This document shows positions 25,791 to 40,500 of a DNA stretch of 64,000 bases, piece after piece. The position numbers and the translations under genes were made by a program. The notes beneath the pieces were generated by a model. The model was not told the DNA's origin and did no database searches. It was given only the letters and a program-made list of their open reading frames with translations. How positions within the stretch are numbered: position 1 is the stretch's first letter; each line of letters opens with the position of its first letter. Source of the DNA: Setophaga petechia (Eukaryota; Chordata; Aves; Passeriformes; Parulidae); contig JANCRA010000014.1 of assembly GCA_024362935.1 (NCBI GenBank), positions 8,511,258 through 8,575,257 of the forward strand. The letters run 5' to 3'.

Positions 25791-26223
25791 AAGAAAAAAA
25801 GAAAAAGAAAAATCAGTTTGTTTCTGAAAGTGGCAGCGGGGCGGGGGACAGGCAGGGGCAGCCCGGCCTTGCCCATGCTGGGAAAAAAAAAAAAATCAAT
25901 CAAAATAACAGTAATTTAAAAAAGCCAACCCACAACAATGAATTATAATAATGATAATTAAAAGATAGCAGCCCATGGTCAAATACCTGCTGGGAGGGGA
26001 ACCGGAGTGACCCCGGCGCTGCCCTTTCCCCTTTCCCTGCCGGAGCTGTGGGATGGTGGGGCCGGGCAGAGCCCGCGGCCCGGGCGTGCCCTCAGGCTGG
26101 GACACCGCGGGCCGGAGGGAGGAGCCTGGTGGGACAAGGCGGTTCAAAAAAACAAACTAAAAAGGTGGGTGTGGATTTTTTATATATATATATACGTATA
26201 TATATAATTTTTCCTTATGCCTT

Positions 26224-26229
26224 TTTATT
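26224..26229 (-). terminator. GNAO1 proximal poly(A) signal candidate
   Basis: TTTATT on + (AATAAA on -) about 220 bases past the exon 8A stop. The following TA repeat is a poor GU-rich element, so use is uncertain. Confidence 0.3.
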
Positions 26230-26448
26230 TACCAACTCGCATGATTATGATGACTTTTTTTTTTCTCTCCTTCAATCTGTTTTTTCATTTCTTTTTTTTT
26301 TTTTCTTTTTTTTTCCCCGCGCGTGTGTGTGTCTGTGTTTCTGTGTGTGGTTGCTTTGGGGTTGGTTTTTTTTCCCGTTATTTTTATGTTTCTTTTCTCT
26401 CCTGGCGGCGGGATCGCCACCCAAGCAGTCGCTGAGCGCCGCGCGGGG

Positions 26449-28650
<2,202 letters not shown>

Positions 28651-29447
28651 TTAGAAAGCAAAAAAAAAAATCTCTATAATAAGACAGTGGTAAATGTGAG
28701 CTGGTTACAAAGGTGGAGGAAATGGGGTATTGTGCTCCTCTTGGGCTGGAGGCCAGGGCAGGTGTGGGGCTGCAGCTGATCCTTCCCCACAGCCATGTGG
28801 GGCCATTCTAGCAGAGCAGACACTTGAAACCTCAAGGAAGAGCGGGAGAAAAAATTCATTTGCTCCTCCCCTGCCTCATCAAAGGAGCAGGGAAGGGGCC
28901 CCGTCTCACTTCTGGGTGCCCTGAAGCATCCTTTGGAGAGCCCAAATAGAGGATGGACAGACAGCATCAGCCAGCAGCTTGGGCACACTTGGCATGGAGA
29001 GTGGGATGGAAGGGGCTTTGGCCATCCCAGGGTGGCCCCATGGCCCTGAGTGGTGTCATCGTAGTGAGACCAGTGCCAAGGTATTGCCCAGAGGCTGGGG
29101 CAGGTCCTGATCCTGGAAAAATCTTCAGCTCAGCTTTGAAAATACCCGTGGTGGCTGGGTGGCCCAAGGAGGTAACCTGCATGGTGGTAACCAGTACAGG
29201 TGCCTCTGCCAGCCCACTGCCCAACTCTCCTGAGAGTTCTGAGCTTGCAGGCTGCTGCAGGGAGACTTTAGGCTTGGAAAAACTTTGGTGGAAGCAAAAG
29301 GGTAAATTTCTAAAAGCTATCGTTTTGTTGCCTTTTTTTTTCTTATATTTTTTTTCCATTTACATGTGGACAAAACTCATAAACAGTAATCTTACCCCTA
29401 TGCTACCAAAGTTTCTTAAGAAGTGGAGAGCAGACAGCAGAACAGGA

Positions 29448-29473
29448 GGAGGTGAGGTGAGGTGAGGTGAGGT
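29448..29473. repeat. Short (GGTGA)5 tandem repeat
   Basis: Five perfect pentamer copies (gaggtgaggtgaggtgaggtgaggt). The repeat lies in the GNAO1 intron. Confidence 0.85.
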
Positions 29474-31350
29474 TGTCCTGTGCCCCGCTGGGTGCCACAG
29501 GGCCCCACAGAGCAGGGTGTTCCCATGCAGGTGCATGCACTCCCTGTTAGTGTGAAGGTGCCACTGGACAGGACAGATCTGGCCCTCCAAGAGCTCCCAG
29601 GCATTTTCTCCATCATTAACTTGCTCTTAGAATCACCAGAAAGCCAATCCCTGCTAGTCCACTGACAGCTCTGGGGGACGTTTCAGGAAGCCCCTGTGCC
29701 CCTTTCCTTGTTTGTACCCAGCTCCTTTCTACTCGAACATGCAAAGCTCCTGGTACAAACCCAGGGCTTGCTGAACTCTGGAGCTGCTGCCCCTCCCTGT
29801 AACCCCTGCTGGGGGCTGAGCCCCCCAGTTCTGGCTCGACTGCCTCAAGCTCACATGGGGACCCAGCTGCTCACAAAAGCCTTGTGGAAATCTCCTGGAA
29901 AGGCTCTGCAGTGGGTGGGGAACCCTTCTGCAGCAAAACGCCCCCACAACATCCCCCCACAGCCCCTTTTTTGGAGGCACAGCAAAAGGGGGCTCTGGAC
30001 TCACCAAAATCCGCGAGAACACGTGTGTTTGCTAATGAAATGATGACCCAATTACACATTTTGGAGTTTTCCATGAATGTTTTATTAGTGAGTCATTTTA
30101 TTAGCTCCACTTCAACGGTAGCTTTTGCATGCAAAATTTAGCAGCTGTCTGATTTCATCTTGAAAGGCTTCGAGATTGCACTGTCGGTTCCTTGACAAAG
30201 AGTAGCTGGGGATGCCAGGCAGGCGCTTTCCAAAGCCTTGGGACTTCAATTTGATCCTTATCTTGAAATTAAAAAAAGGCTTTATTCATAGGGAAAACAG
30301 AAACTGCCACCAAAGGATGTGGTTCTTCTTGACTTGTGGTTGCTGCAAAATTGCTGGGTCTTGAGATTTTCACGGGGAGTATCGGGATGGGCTTTTCCTT
30401 GTTCAGCTCTGTTGTTGTCCTATACATGTATTTATTTAATTAAAGAAGTGATGGTGTTGGTGGAAGAGTAGCTGAAATAAAGCTTCTGCCCAGGGAAATG
30501 ACAATTCCCATTCAGGAAACATAACCCTGTTGACTTCAGGGTTCTGAACACCCAGGCAGAATCTGAGCAGGATGGTGTTCTGGAGAAAGTTCTGAAAATC
30601 CCCCGTATCAATACACAAAGCAAAGTCCTTTCCCTCTCAGCCATTTGCTTTTCTCAAAGCTGACCTGTAGTTCTGTCTGATTCATAGGATGGGCCATGTG
30701 GGAATTCCTGCCTGAGGATGGGTCCTGCTGAAGCCACATCACTGGAAGTTGGTGAAGTCAATAGGAGCAATGGTTCATTTTCCTTTGCTGAGGTTTATAG
30801 AAGACTTTCTCTTGGTTTCTTCAAATTCATTACTTCTATATTATGCCCCAAATAATGGAAGATCTTTAGTTTAAACATAAAAGAGCAAACTGGCTCAAGC
30901 ATTGTTTAAAAGGGAGGGAGGGATGCTCCACATTTTGTGCTACTGCGAGGAGGAGAACACACCATTTACTGAATTGAACCAGTAGTGGGTCTTCTGATTT
31001 TGTGCTCACAAAAAGAGACAGTGGAAAAGCAAAGCTTGTGCCTTGTGAAGGATTTGTAACTGATGTGGTGGAGGAAAGGGGGGGCAGCATGGATGCCCTG
31101 CCCTGCTGCTGCCTCTGGTGAGCAAAGGAACAAAACTCCTGCCAAATACTTACATAAAATGAAGTATCCTTTGGTTATATCTTTTTGGATTCCTTATTTC
31201 CAGGTGGATGAAGCTCTGGCAGACAGCTGGTGCTGTGTGTTGTGCAAGGGTTTGTGGAGAAGCCGTAAGGCTAAATAACAAGTTTGAGAAGCTGGATGCG
31301 CTCAAGGGAGACACAATAAAACCACTCTCACACTAGAAAAGAGCTGGCAC

Positions 31351-31356
31351 TTTATT
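31351..31356 (-). terminator. Candidate poly(A) signal for GoB-type transcripts
   Basis: TTTATT on + in 'gctggcactttattaacatttt' reads AATAAA on -. The minus-strand downstream region (tagtgtgagagtggttttattgtgtctc) is strongly GU/U-rich, and the upstream region is AT-rich like the end of a 3' UTR. It lies 6.0 kb past the exon 8B stop. Assignment to GoB is inference. Confidence 0.45.
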
Positions 31357-33164
31357 AACATTTTGTAACTAATAAATACATTACCAACAGCCAATAAATT
31401 ATTACAATAACTAATGCTCTATTAAACCAATGGACAGTCACTCTTCGTACAAAATTACAGTTAATACAGTTTGGGCCATCAAACATGCAGGAGAAATGAT
31501 TCAGCGGGAACCAGCAAAAGGAAAATGGTGACGGCCTCCGGTGATCCTCTGGGGATGTGCTGGGGAGCAGGAGCCCAGAGGCAGCAGGGTGATGGTCACT
31601 CTTCCCTTGTCGAGCTGAAGTGGGAAAAAGGAGGTGGGGGAACAGGGCTGAGGAGCACAAATTAGGGACTGGGATAATTAACAGGGCCATGGCTGGTGCT
31701 TAAACAATCCTGTCTGCTTGCCCAGCACCACCAGGTTGGTCCAGCACTGGAAAAGCTGGTGAGACTCAGGCACAGCTGAAAATGGTGTTTTACTTGCCAC
31801 CATCTCTTCTCCCCACCTGGAGCAGCAGCTTTGGCTCTGGAGCTGCACCACAGTCAGGACTGGGTCTTAATCTCCAAGACACTGGGTGGAAGAGGGCCTG
31901 GGGCAGTGAGCATCCAGCCAGCTCCCAGCCCCTCTACCTCCTCTCCTGGTCTCTACTCCCTGTGCCTACTGCACCCAGTGTCCATGAGCAGAGCTGCCCT
32001 CCTGGGGAGATGGGGCTGTTTCTTGAATCCAGCTCCCTTTCCCTCTGCCTGCAGGGTGCCAGCTGGAGGCTTGATCCTCCTCTCACTAAGGCATTGGTGT
32101 TTAAGGGCTGCCCTTGCTTGTGTTTGCACAAAAATAAAGATACCACAGGCTGCTTGTTGGGGCATGAGTGGTCCTGTGCAAAGTCCCTTCCCATAGCCAC
32201 ATTCTCAGTATAACTATATAGGTCATGTACCTATATCTGTCAGCATCAATTACCTCGTGTCAGTGCTGGAGCTCAGAAATGACACAGTACCCTCCAGTCT
32301 CAGAGCCTTGGGGTCTGTTTGCCTGCTCTCTCCTGCAGGGAGGTGCAGGCAAGACTCTGGTCTGCAATTCTGTGTCACTTGGACCATGTCTCTGCTTTCT
32401 CGTGTATGCACTGGGGATGCAAGTGAGTGATGGGTCTGGGTGCCCAGGGTGATGCTCAGTAACACCACTTCTACTGACCTTGACATGTCCGGTGTCAGAT
32501 CACTAATGAGTGCTTTAGTCTCCTTGGAAATGGGTGTGGAGTTTTTGGTGGTAAGCCTGAAGACAAACCATGAAAACACCCAAGCACACTCGAACTAAGC
32601 TTCTCTAATTGACTTGACAGATGGTCAGCCTTCTTCCAGGAACTCAGCAACTCTCCCTGGCTCCAGGAGACTTTGTGACCACAAAAGGCTTGGGACATGT
32701 CACACAAACTAACAGTGCAGGGTTGGTCCCCTTCCCAGCACTGACTGCAAATCCCCCAGGGGTGATGTCTGCCTTGTTGAGCTGCACAGTGAGGTTGGGC
32801 ACATGGGGATTTCTGGCAAAAGGACATCTTCTATGTCACATCCTGACCTCTTGGAGACTGCACTCCTGGACTGAGAACAAGGTCTGTTCCCTTGCAGGCA
32901 AGCACTGGGCTCATGCCATGATAGATTAAACCCAACAGATATGTTTCAATGTACATTAAAGGCCGCCCTTATTAGCACTTTGAACACTTCCTATGAAACA
33001 AAATCTCATCGATAGAGGAGGCACGCCAGGCTCCTCCTGGGGCTGCTGTCCCCTCCATGGAGGGACAGGCTGGCCGGCCATCCAGGGAAGCTGGCTGAAG
33101 GCAAGAAGCTAATTCCGGTACAGAACTCCTGGGAGATGTAGTTGGAGTGTCTGCGGGCAGGCAG

Positions 33165-33265
33165 TGGGGCCGTGGCCGTGCGGGGAGGGCAGGGAGCAGG
33201 GGCAGCCGGCAGCGCCAGATGGCCCCGCGGGCGCTCCCGCAGCGCTGCTCCGGCCCCCTGCAAAC
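33165..33265. promoter_or_regulatory. CpG-rich block in GNAO1 intron
   Basis: About a dozen CpG dinucleotides in 100 bp (ggccgtggccgtgcgggg ... ccccgcgggcgctcccgcagcgctgctccgg) in otherwise CpG-poor intron. No transcription start can be shown. It may be only a GC-rich patch. Confidence 0.3.
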
Positions 33266-36200
33266 CAGGCTGTGAGCGGCTTCTCTGGGCAAGATTAACC
33301 ACTGCCTTTGGCAGCCTGGCGCTGTATTTCAGCGTGTGCTTGCCCTGGGCACGGTTATTGCTCCTTCTCCCAGCCAGCCCAGCTACTCCCTCCCAAGGAG
33401 CTCTGCAGCTCAGCCCGGCAACACTGCAAGACCTTTCTTGTGTGGCTTTCTCTATTTCATTGAAATTGTTGTTTAAATAAAGAAGCTATTTGCATTTTTG
33501 TGGTCTCATGGCTCCACAACCGACCCTCTCATTGACTATGGAGCAAGCCAACAGGGAGCTTCCTTCTTTCTTTTTGCTGCTGTCTGAAGCTCATCATGAG
33601 TTGCTAATGCTGCTTTCAATGCTGACACCCCTTGGATGCTTCTGCTGCTGGAACAGTGACCTGAGTCATTAAAAACCTTCTGCATCCCAGAAAAGGATTT
33701 TTTTTTGCAAATTCCCACATTAGCTTTGAAGTGCAGCAGGGTATATACATAGCTGTTTCCATTTCGTGCTTTTAAAATCTATCCTCCATGCCTTGGTAGA
33801 ATTTCTGATGCAGCTGTAGCAGTTGCACCATCCCTGCTATGTGGAGACTGCAAATGAAACACAGCTCTGGATCTCCAAGGATCTGGATTCAGAGCACAGC
33901 AATTGCAAAGCACAAGGGGCTGTTAAGAAAAGGCTTTTGAAAGCAGGCAATGTATTTCAAGGTACTTTTTAGGCAACTGCTGCAAGAATTGCTGGTGTTT
34001 AGAAAAAGCATGGGGCAGAAGATTGCCTGCAGAAGGCACATCTGTCAGGAAGGGCTTCAGAGGATGCAGAAGCCAGCAATGAGTAATGATTTGGCAGGCA
34101 CTCTGCAGACACAAATCTATACACGGCCATCAAGCAGGAGAAATAGTAGTGTTTAACACTGGAAGCATTTCATCTTCCAAAGGCTGCTTCCAGCATTTGT
34201 CAGTGAATCCTCATGACACTCGTGTGAGGGAGGGAATGTCAGCAGCAGCAGCTGAGATGAAGCTTTAGACACACAATATGCCAAAGAAAATGAAAGAAGA
34301 GGCTCTTTGTGGCAACATTTCCTCTGTTTTTTCTCCCTTTTCTCCCCGTGGGGCACCAGCTGTTGATGGTCATCAATGTGCCAGGGATCTGCTGGAGCTG
34401 CAGAGGGGGCTTGGACCTCCCAAAGCTGGGAATGGGTTACCTGAATCCAGCCTGGGGAGCAGTAAAAGCGCACTGAGCCAGCACTGGCCACTTGGCTGCA
34501 TTTGGCAGAGTTTGGAGTTAATTGTCTTTACCAAAATATTCCTGTGTGCTTTATGCTGGGACCTCACAAAGTCTTGGTGTGGTGCTGCCTTCCCTGGGAA
34601 CAGCTTCTGTTACTTATTTGCTTGGCTAAAACATTCACAGCAAGGGGTGGGAACAGAACATCTCCAAAACTCCAGTGCTTCTGATCAAACTCTTCTTATA
34701 GAGCTTAATAAAAGCTGCATCCCTGCCAGCACCAGCCATCATCACTCTGGGTCCAGTGGTTACACAGTTTAGGTACCAAATGTAACCAATGTGTGGTTTT
34801 TCTGCCCTGATTTGACACAACACCCACGTGGATGCTGGATGTTACTGCTGGGGCTCAGACAGATGTGTCGGGGGGCTGTTGGCATGAGAGGAGCAGAAAG
34901 GAGCTCCTGGTTTTGGCCAGCTCTTTGCAGGAGCTGATGTCATTGGAGGCGTTTTAAGGCTGAGATGGTGAAGAGAAAGGTGGGTGTTGGCTTGTGCCGG
35001 CGCAGGGGAGGCAGGGAGTTGTGTTATTGCTGTTAGTGCCCAGCAGAGCAGCAGCAGGTCCTTGCTGCACAATAGTAAAAGCATCATTTAATGCTCTCTA
35101 GGGGTTACTGGCAGTTACCAGCCGTGCTGGGCTGTAGCTGGTTGGATGGGTGACAGACACCTCATTTTGCTCTGCAGGCCTTCCCTGCTTGCTCACATCC
35201 TGGCTGGAGATTTGTCACCAATGTCCCACAGATACTGCCCCGGCAGAGCACAGTCCCTGATGGGGACTCTCCTCTGGCTCCCAGGTGCCCTTCTCTTCCC
35301 ATCCTTCCTGCTGTCTCAATCTGCCTTGTTTCCCTTCTGCAGCTTGTCTCCCAAAACATTCCCTAAGCCTCTCCCCTGTCCTCTCCCTGCTGTGCCACCA
35401 TATGTGTTCCTGTCACTGCCTGCTGCCCCTGACTCCCACCTGGCCCCTCCCTTCAGGCTGTGCTGCTCGGGGCTGCTCTCACACCCTCTCTTCTAAATGG
35501 GCACAGTGAGAAGAGATACTGTCCTCCTCAACCACAGCCCTGAGGAGACGTCCTGAGACCTGAAAGCCACTCCTAGCTCAGGCTCCCAAGAGAGGACAGC
35601 TGAACTTCTGGCCAGCCTGCAAAGATTGATGTTTTTCATGAAAATGGACTTCTAAGAGAGGCAGAGAAGAGGCAGGGATGGATCAACACTGCCCACAGGT
35701 GAGGTGGGCCCTGAGTGGGACCACAGAGGTGGTTGTCTCACTCAGACAACTAACAAGCTTTTGGGGTGGACTTCTACGAGTCCCTGCATGACCCCAGAGG
35801 TGACACCCCACCTCTCACATCCCCTTCTGCCTATGACTCAGCAGCACCCAGAGTTCTTGGTGGTGGCCACACATACCTCAGCCCACCTGCATTTGTCCTC
35901 TCTGAGCCCCCAGTTTTGCTGTGCTGGGTGCTACCCTCATCCTTCTCACCCCTCTCCCACGCCCTTCCTTCTTCCTTCCCTTGCACTTTTCCATCCTACT
36001 CCATCACTTGCTCTCCAGTGTTGACCATCTCAATACTGGTGAAGGGATGCCCTGACAAGAGACACCAGCCCTGCTCAGGCAGGAGGTGACACAGGAAAGC
36101 CACTGGCTTGTGCTCAGCCAAGGAGGCTCAGAGCACCAGGTTGTGCTTCTCAAGGGGTTCAGATGCCCAAGGGGCAGTGAAGGGCCACGAGGTTCTTTGC

Positions 36201-37302
36201 ACACTTTGCTGCTGCCCAAGCATGGGGAGGTTTCCCAAAGCACCTTTCCCATCTCAGGCACTTGATGATCAGACTCTGCCTACAAGAAGCCAGGGTTAAA
36301 TGTTTTTTTGCACTCCCCAGCATTTCAAGGCTGAAGTTTGGAAAGTGATGGTGTGTGTTTGCAGGAGCACCACCTCTGCTGAATCACTAAGGCTGGGAGG
36401 TGCTGTGGGAAAGGTCCCCAGGCTGGATTCCTTGTCAGGATGCCACTGAGTGTGGAATCTCCATCAGGACACCATTCCTGGGGCATCTTCACTGCCTACA
36501 CCCCAGGGGTCCCAGCCTAGTGCCTCCATGGCCTCCATGGAAGTGCCTCAGAAATGGGTTACAGCAACCACTAGATAAATTGTATCATTAATTTTGAAAA
36601 ACTTGAGGTAAAACTGCTACCAGTAATGAATGCTTTTAGACAAGGCTTAGTAGGCTTTGTTACTGTGTCCCTGTTACTCAGACACCAGCAGAACTCGATA
36701 TGGCTGTTTTACTTGTTCAAATAGCTGTCTGGAAAAAAGGAGAATGTACAAATCCAAGCTATGGTGGCTGCATTCAACACCAAACCGTCCAGCTTTGGGG
36801 TCAGAACTGGAGCTGTAAGGTACCTCAAAATGATCAGGTTGTATTTAGCACTTCCCAAAGGAACAGTGTTTTTTAAAAAAGGCAAATAACCAGGAGAATG
36901 AACAATATCCCTTAATTTTCAAGGCAAAATAAAAGTTTTGGTTCCAAACTACACTGTTCCTGACCAGTATTTTAAGGCTTTGTTTTTTTTTCTCTCTTTA
37001 AAACTGAAGTATTTTTGTCTTTTGGCAGTTGAAATGCACTTCGTGGGAAATGCGTTAGCTCCCTGCACAACACTGTGAATTGGAACGGAGGAGTAGAATG
37101 GGGCAGCAAGGGAATGAACCAAAAAATGAACCAAAATAAAATAAAATGGGTCTGGGGAAAGCAGAACTTGCTGCAGAGCTTTCTGGGACAGGAGGAGGGA
37201 ATTATGTATTTCTTCCTTGTCATCTTCTGAGGAGGAAAAACCAAGGAAAGGAAGGACCTGTCCGCGAGAGCGGAGGATGCTCTGGACGGTGCCAGGAGAG
37301 AA

Positions 37303-37350
37303 GGAGGAGGAGGAGGAGGAGGAGGAGGAGGAGGAGGAGGAGGAGGAGGA
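37303..37350. repeat. (GGA)16 trinucleotide repeat beside the GoB stop codon
   Basis: An uninterrupted purine triplet tract of about 48 bases. It begins six bases beyond the TGA of exon 8B, so in GoB mRNA it is a (UCC)n pyrimidine tract at the very start of the 3' UTR. Confidence 0.95.
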
Positions 37351-37356
37351 TGGCCT

Positions 37357-37544
37357 TCAGTAGAGTCCACACCCCCGCAGGTTGTTGGCGATGATGACGT
37401 CCGTGACGGCGTCGAACACGAACTGGATGTTGTTGGTGTCGGTGGCGCAGGTGATGTGAGTGTAGATCTCCTTGTTGGCCGACTTGTTCTTGCTCTCGTA
37501 CTGGGTCTGGATGTACGCCACCGCCTCCGTGAAAGCGTTGGGGC
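37357..37544 (-). CDS. GNAO1: GNAO1 exon 8B (GoB C-terminus, alternative terminal coding exon)
   Basis: 188 bp. Two bases complete Gly293, then 61 residues and TGA at 37,357-37,359. It begins [20 protein letters not shown], includes [19 protein letters not shown] and ends [13 protein letters not shown]. The GoB marks are FTEAV, QYESKNK and [10 protein letters not shown]. Cys351 of the pertussis toxin site is present. Third positions are far richer in G and C than in exon 8A. Acceptor on - is ctctctgcag. Confidence 0.97.
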
Positions 37545-40500
37545 CTGCAGAGAGCCAGGGGAAAGGAAAAAGGGTGGGTTAAAGCAACCTCATCACCTGG
37601 AGCCTGCAGGGAGCCTGCAAACAGCCCTCGTGGGATGTGGGGAGCTGCTGCAGCCCAGGTGCCCTCTCTCCATCTCGGGGATGGGCACTGCTGCCAGCCA
37701 GGATTGCTGCCAGGCAGGAGATGCTCCCTGACTGTCAGCTCAGCTGTATTTTTATTCTGAGTTGCTGTTTATAGAGATGAAATAGATGAGGGAGCTGAGT
37801 GTTAAACAGGCTATGATGGAAGAAATTCCACATCGTGGTGACAAAAAATAGAAGAAATGCAGTAAGTGCTTGACCTAGGGAAAAGGCTTAGCTTTTTTCC
37901 TTTTTTAGATTTTTTTTTTGGATTAAAGCTTCAGTTTTTGATGGAAGAGTTAACATGAATTGAGGGCAGTATTGGTAGCTGTGCCCTCCTTTCCCTAAAT
38001 CATTAAGAAAAAGAGACATGAAAAGGTCCAGCCTCTGTTACAAGGCAAAATGGGCTTTTCTCAAAAAAACCCCAAATCCCAACAAAAAGACTGATACACA
38101 ATATCCCTGTTTTAAAAGGAATTAGGATTGCAGTACTGTCTGCTACAGCCATGACTAAAATCACACTGTGAAGAGTTTCTTGTTTTGACATATAGAGATA
38201 TCTGTACCAAACCTGATTAACCCTCAAATTTTATGGTAAAAAAAAGCTTAGAAGAAGTCATGCAAAAGAGTAGATCCTTTCTCCTCCAGCCAGCTCTAAC
38301 CCTGCTCACACACATGGCTCCTTCTGGGCACCTCCTTAAGGCTGGTGAAGGCTCTGGCTGGCCTGGAGTGCAGCTCCCAGCACTGCCAGGCACTGCCTGA
38401 CCCCCAAAAGGCTCCACAACAGTGAAACTGTTGCTGCTTTTGGGTGCCTTTCTCTCCATGATGCTTTACTGATGGGAAATGCTGTTATTTGCTAGAGAGA
38501 AGCTTACTGGGGCTGGAGATGTGCTGTGGTGGAAGGCAGCTGCTCAGGGAAATCCCACTTGCACGCACATGCACTGCTAGGGAAAGACAAAGAAATTCTT
38601 GAAGATCATGGGACCTGAGAATAAGCATGAAGTAAGAGAAGCAAAGTTTTTTCTGGGAGCAGATTCTGGCATGGAGAGCTGTGTAAAGAATCAGTTCCAC
38701 ATGCTGAGCACAAGCAGGAGGTTATTTTATGAACAGGAAGTTGGTTGTTCAAACACATGAGGATTTAGATGCTTGATTCTGTCTAGGAGAGCAGGGAATC
38801 ACTAATGCTAGCTTGGTTTAAATCAAGCTGTGGATTCTGCTGCTGCTTTACTAAGTATTGTGGATTAGTTAAAAGCATGAGTGAATTAAGGGGATGGAAA
38901 TAGTGCTCCAGAAAACAGCAGGCAAATTTGTGGATGCAGTCTTCTAATAATTCCCTGTCAGCAGAACTAATGGACATCAGAAATTTCATTTCATTAAAAG
39001 CATTTTGTGGAACCTACTTGTGATGTTGAAAGTCTGCTTGTTCAGTTTATAGGCTTTTATAAAATAATTCTTTTTAACTCCAGGGCAACATTCTAATAAT
39101 GTTGCTTTTTCATGAGGCCACGAGGGTTTCATCCTGTGGGCTGTGGCCAGCAAAGCAGGGCCGAGCAGACTGAAGTGTGTGCTTGGGTCTAAGGCCTGGG
39201 CTGAATGTTAGCACAGGTAACTCATAACAGCATTGCTGAACACCTGGGGGTGAGATAACTCCTCACCTCAGATCCCTGTTGGATCTGTAAAAGGACTTTC
39301 AGACTTCCTGCCCTCTCTGATGACAGAGAGACAGGAGATCTATTGAGGATCTCTGTTATTGTGAGAATTCCCAGTTTCCAGAAAAGCATCCTGAAGGAAT
39401 TCAGAGCACCTTTTGAGTGCCCTGAGACTTGGGGAAGTTTGGTTTGGTTCACCGATGGCTGAAGTGCTCCAGACAGAATCTTTGTTTTCCATGTTTAATC
39501 AGCCAAGAGCTTAGCTCCATGTGTATGAATGTCTGCCTCCCCCACTGAACTTCCCTCTTGGGCTGGGATAGCTTGGGAAGGAATAAATAAAAAGACATTC
39601 CTTCTTGTTCTGTCTCTCTGACATCAGGGGTTCTGTGAGAATGTTATTTCAGACTGAAGTTTCTGGGAGACAGCAGTGAAGATCTACAAAACCAGGGGCA
39701 CAAAATGTGATCAGGAAGGAGTGAGAGGTGAAGGTTTGCTTCACTGAGAAAAGGGAAGGGAAGAAGCATGACAGAAACCATCCAGTATAGACAAGCACTG
39801 CTATAAAGAAGATGGTGATGAGTTGCTCTACAAGCCATCCAAAAGCAGCAATCTAATTTGCAACCAGGAAAATTTGGGGTAGGCATTATTGTGAGCTCAG
39901 CTGTAAAGACTGAAATTTCCATGATTAGATCTTTTCAGACAAATATGTTGGGAATATGTAGGTTCTGTCTGGACCAAGCAGATGACTAGATGGCTGAAAT
40001 GTGCTGGTGTGACAAACACCAAAATCTTCCCTGGAGAGGAAGCCTGCAGATGTTCTGAATTCAGCTGGAGTTGTTCAGCTCCATGGCCACAGACCATTCA
40101 CCCCAAAGCAGCAATGAGGGATCACTTTTGTCTATTCACGGTGAAAAATCAAGTGCTCAGAGATAAGAAGCTCTGGTTAATAATTTGTTGGCCTGCCCAG
40201 AACCGTGACACTCCTGGTGCTCCTGGCTCACAACTGTGTTTCCTGACAAAGAGATTGGCTTCTCTGTCTGTCGGCTTGATTCATCTGGATGTCTCCGGTG
40301 AGTTTAAATAATTCATGACGATGAAAGTTTATTTTTGTGCCATCTCAGAATGGTAATGAGGGTTTGTGGAAGCTGGGAGATGCAGAGGGAAGCAGCAGGG
40401 TGCAGCTGCAGCCTTTGCATGGGTGATGTATTCCCATCATTAGCGGGTCAGATGCCAGGCAGGCAGCAGGAGCGGTGGGTTCTCGCACACTGCCCATCCC

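Larger units (their letters stand above)
24701..26448 (-). other. GNAO1: GNAO1 GoA 3' untranslated region
   Basis: Runs from the exon 8A stop to the last good minus-strand AATAAA (24,724-24,729 on +, TTTATT). It is unusually simple in composition: a 27-base A run at about 25,761-25,787, TA repeats near 24,843-24,858 and 26,180-26,206, several long T-rich runs (25,060-25,180, 26,260-26,310) and A-rich blocks. No conserved open frame occurs. The distal end is inferred; an earlier signal at 26,224-26,229 would give a 0.2-kb UTR. Confidence 0.5.

Noticed and set aside
37133..37145. Repeated AATAAAATAAAA on the + strand near exon 8B
   Set aside because: Wrong strand for GNAO1, and no + strand gene ends here.
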